Source: Cranoglanis bouderius
Taxonomy: Eukaryota > Chordata > Actinopteri > Siluriformes > Cranoglanididae
DNA length: 64,000 nt
Assembly (NCBI GenBank): GCA_023630585.1
Contig: CM042551.1
Span: 18,320,001-18,384,000, forward strand
Reading direction: 5' to 3'
Positions 62,959-64,000 of this stretch are shown here, in pieces; the first letter of the stretch is position 1; every line of letters begins with the position of its first letter. Made by a program: the position numbers and the translations under genes. The notes under the pieces are model-generated. The model saw nothing but the letters and a program-made list of their open reading frames with translations. It was not told where the DNA came from and did not search any database.

Positions 62959-63861
62959 TACCTTTTTTTCTTGTTTCATTAAAAGATCTCCCAAGGTGCT
63001 CAGATCTCACAGGCCTTGTTGATTTTGTTCCATGTTTTCAGTTGGATGTAGTTAGCTACAGTAGAAGAGGATTTTACTGGCTAATGCATGTTCGCGTAAT
63101 GAGTGACAATCGTATTGTCGTATAGCATCCATTTTCCCTTTGAGTGTAGCTAGTTCTTCCTGTATGGTTAACTAGTGTAAGGACCAGATGCATTCAGCTG
63201 GAATAGATGCCACACAATGAAAAATAAATAGGTTTTTGCTGCTCGTTGCATCTCTATATCTCTTGAGCCCTTGTTAATCTGTGCACCTTTAAAATAGATG
63301 AACACGCTGTGTTAATTTTTTCGGCAATAATGTAGACTTTATGAACTAATCATTATGTATTTTTTTTTTTTATAGTCGTCATGTTTTCGGGTTGTCCGTG
63401 CATCCGTCCGAAATTCTCGTCTGGATGAACGTTTGTAGGATTTATATGGAATTATCATTGTAACCAGCAGATGAACTGATTTAGCTTTTGGAATTGATCC
63501 AAACAGGGTCAAGGTCACAGCAAGGTGTCTGAAATAGTTTTTCTTCAAGAACTTTGAATAATATTTTCAGGGTATTTCAGGTGTATAAATTACCAACTAG
63601 AAGGACTAGGCTTGTTGGCGACGTCGACATCCTGGTTGCCATTAAGTTCTACACGTTTTTATAGTTTTTATTGAATTCCTTCCCTTCTGAAGGCAGTGTT
63701 TCATTGGTTGAATGAATGAAGTGGAAATCGCAAGTTCTTTTCTAAAGTGAGGAACTAATCTTAACAAACATTCCAGACGTATTCTACCTTGACCTGAAAT
63801 TGCTTTGTGTGCAAGGCTTTTCCAAAAACTAATCATCTCTTCTCTCTGTTCCATCTTGTAG

Positions 63862-64000
63862 ACACGGGTCATGGAGGGAGCCGTTCAACCCTTACTACGT
63901 CAACACCGGCTACGCGCTGGCACCCGCCACCAGTGCCAATGACAGCGAGCAGCAGAGCATGTCCAGTGACGCAGACACCCTCTCCCTAACAGACAGCAGT
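63862..64000 (+). CDS. axin1: Axin-1, second coding exon (start)
   Basis: The first base completes the split Arg codon, and 46 codons follow to the window end, beginning HGSWREPFNPYYVNTGYAL and including ATSANDSEQQSMSSDADTLS. From memory, human AXIN1 has nearly the same stretch right after its RGS-containing exon. This lies between the RGS domain and the GSK3-binding region. The acceptor is CATCTTGTAG (ends 63861). The exon is cut off by the window, so its donor and the GSK3, beta-catenin and DIX regions lie downstream. Confidence 0.96.

Larger units (their letters stand above)
51919..63861 (+). other. axin1: axin1 intron between coding exons 1 and 2
   Basis: An 11,943-bp intron (GTAAGC donor; TCTCTCTGTTCCATCTTGTAG acceptor region). 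It is phase 2: AG at the end of exon 1 and A at 63862 complete an Arg codon. It contains two MITE family A copies (53594, 54528), repeat family D (55362, 62217), a degraded Tc1 holding another MITE (58800-60370), a poly-T at 57901-57931, a GGGCTGGGCGAT repeat (61785-62108) and the 99-bp element at 62860. Between 51960 and 53590 I see no repeats or genes of note apart from short (TA)n at 53203-53221. Confidence 0.93.

Overview
The window is nuclear DNA of a ray-finned (teleost) fish. It has split genes with GT-AG introns, long microsatellites, several Tc1/mariner families, L2-type LINE tails, tRNA-related SINE-like repeats and MITEs. Repeat families I recall from cypriniform and catfish genomes suggest an ostariophysan, possibly a catfish; that narrower placement is inference.

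The only protein-coding gene I can name is axin1, on the + strand at the right end. A CpG-rich promoter-like block lies at about 48.6-49.6 kb. The first coding exon (51041-51918) encodes the tankyrase-binding region and the whole RGS domain. After an intron of about 11.9 kb, the second coding exon starts at 63862 and runs off the window. Axin1 is the scaffold of the beta-catenin destruction complex (APC, GSK3, CK1), so this locus belongs to Wnt signalling. The other clear functional gene is a tRNA-Thr(CGT) on the - strand at 25.8 kb.

The 48 kb upstream of axin1 is repeat-rich. From left to right: a long-arm palindromic repeat with a MITE nested in it (0-1 kb); a complete but mutated Tc1 element (4.5-6.2 kb); TA-flanked elements with a CAGTACTG terminus (12.2, 29.2 and 62.9 kb); an orphan CpG-rich block (23.1-23.7 kb); weak exon-like signals at 30.8-33.3 kb and 44.5 kb; a low-repeat interval with clustered TCF/LEF core motifs (34.2-34.6 kb); a second degraded Tc1 (41.0-42.5 kb); and a Tc1 terminal fragment just before the axin1 promoter (47.9-48.2 kb). 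The axin1 intron carries a third degraded Tc1 with a MITE in it, two more copies of that MITE, and a repeat family duplicated at 55.4 and 62.2 kb.

I found no operon, CRISPR array, prophage or defence system. The most informative novelty is in the transposons: a MITE family with 6-bp target duplications, shared termini linking several elements, a 99-bp deletion derivative, and nested insertions that give relative ages. Several exon-like signals deserve transcript evidence.
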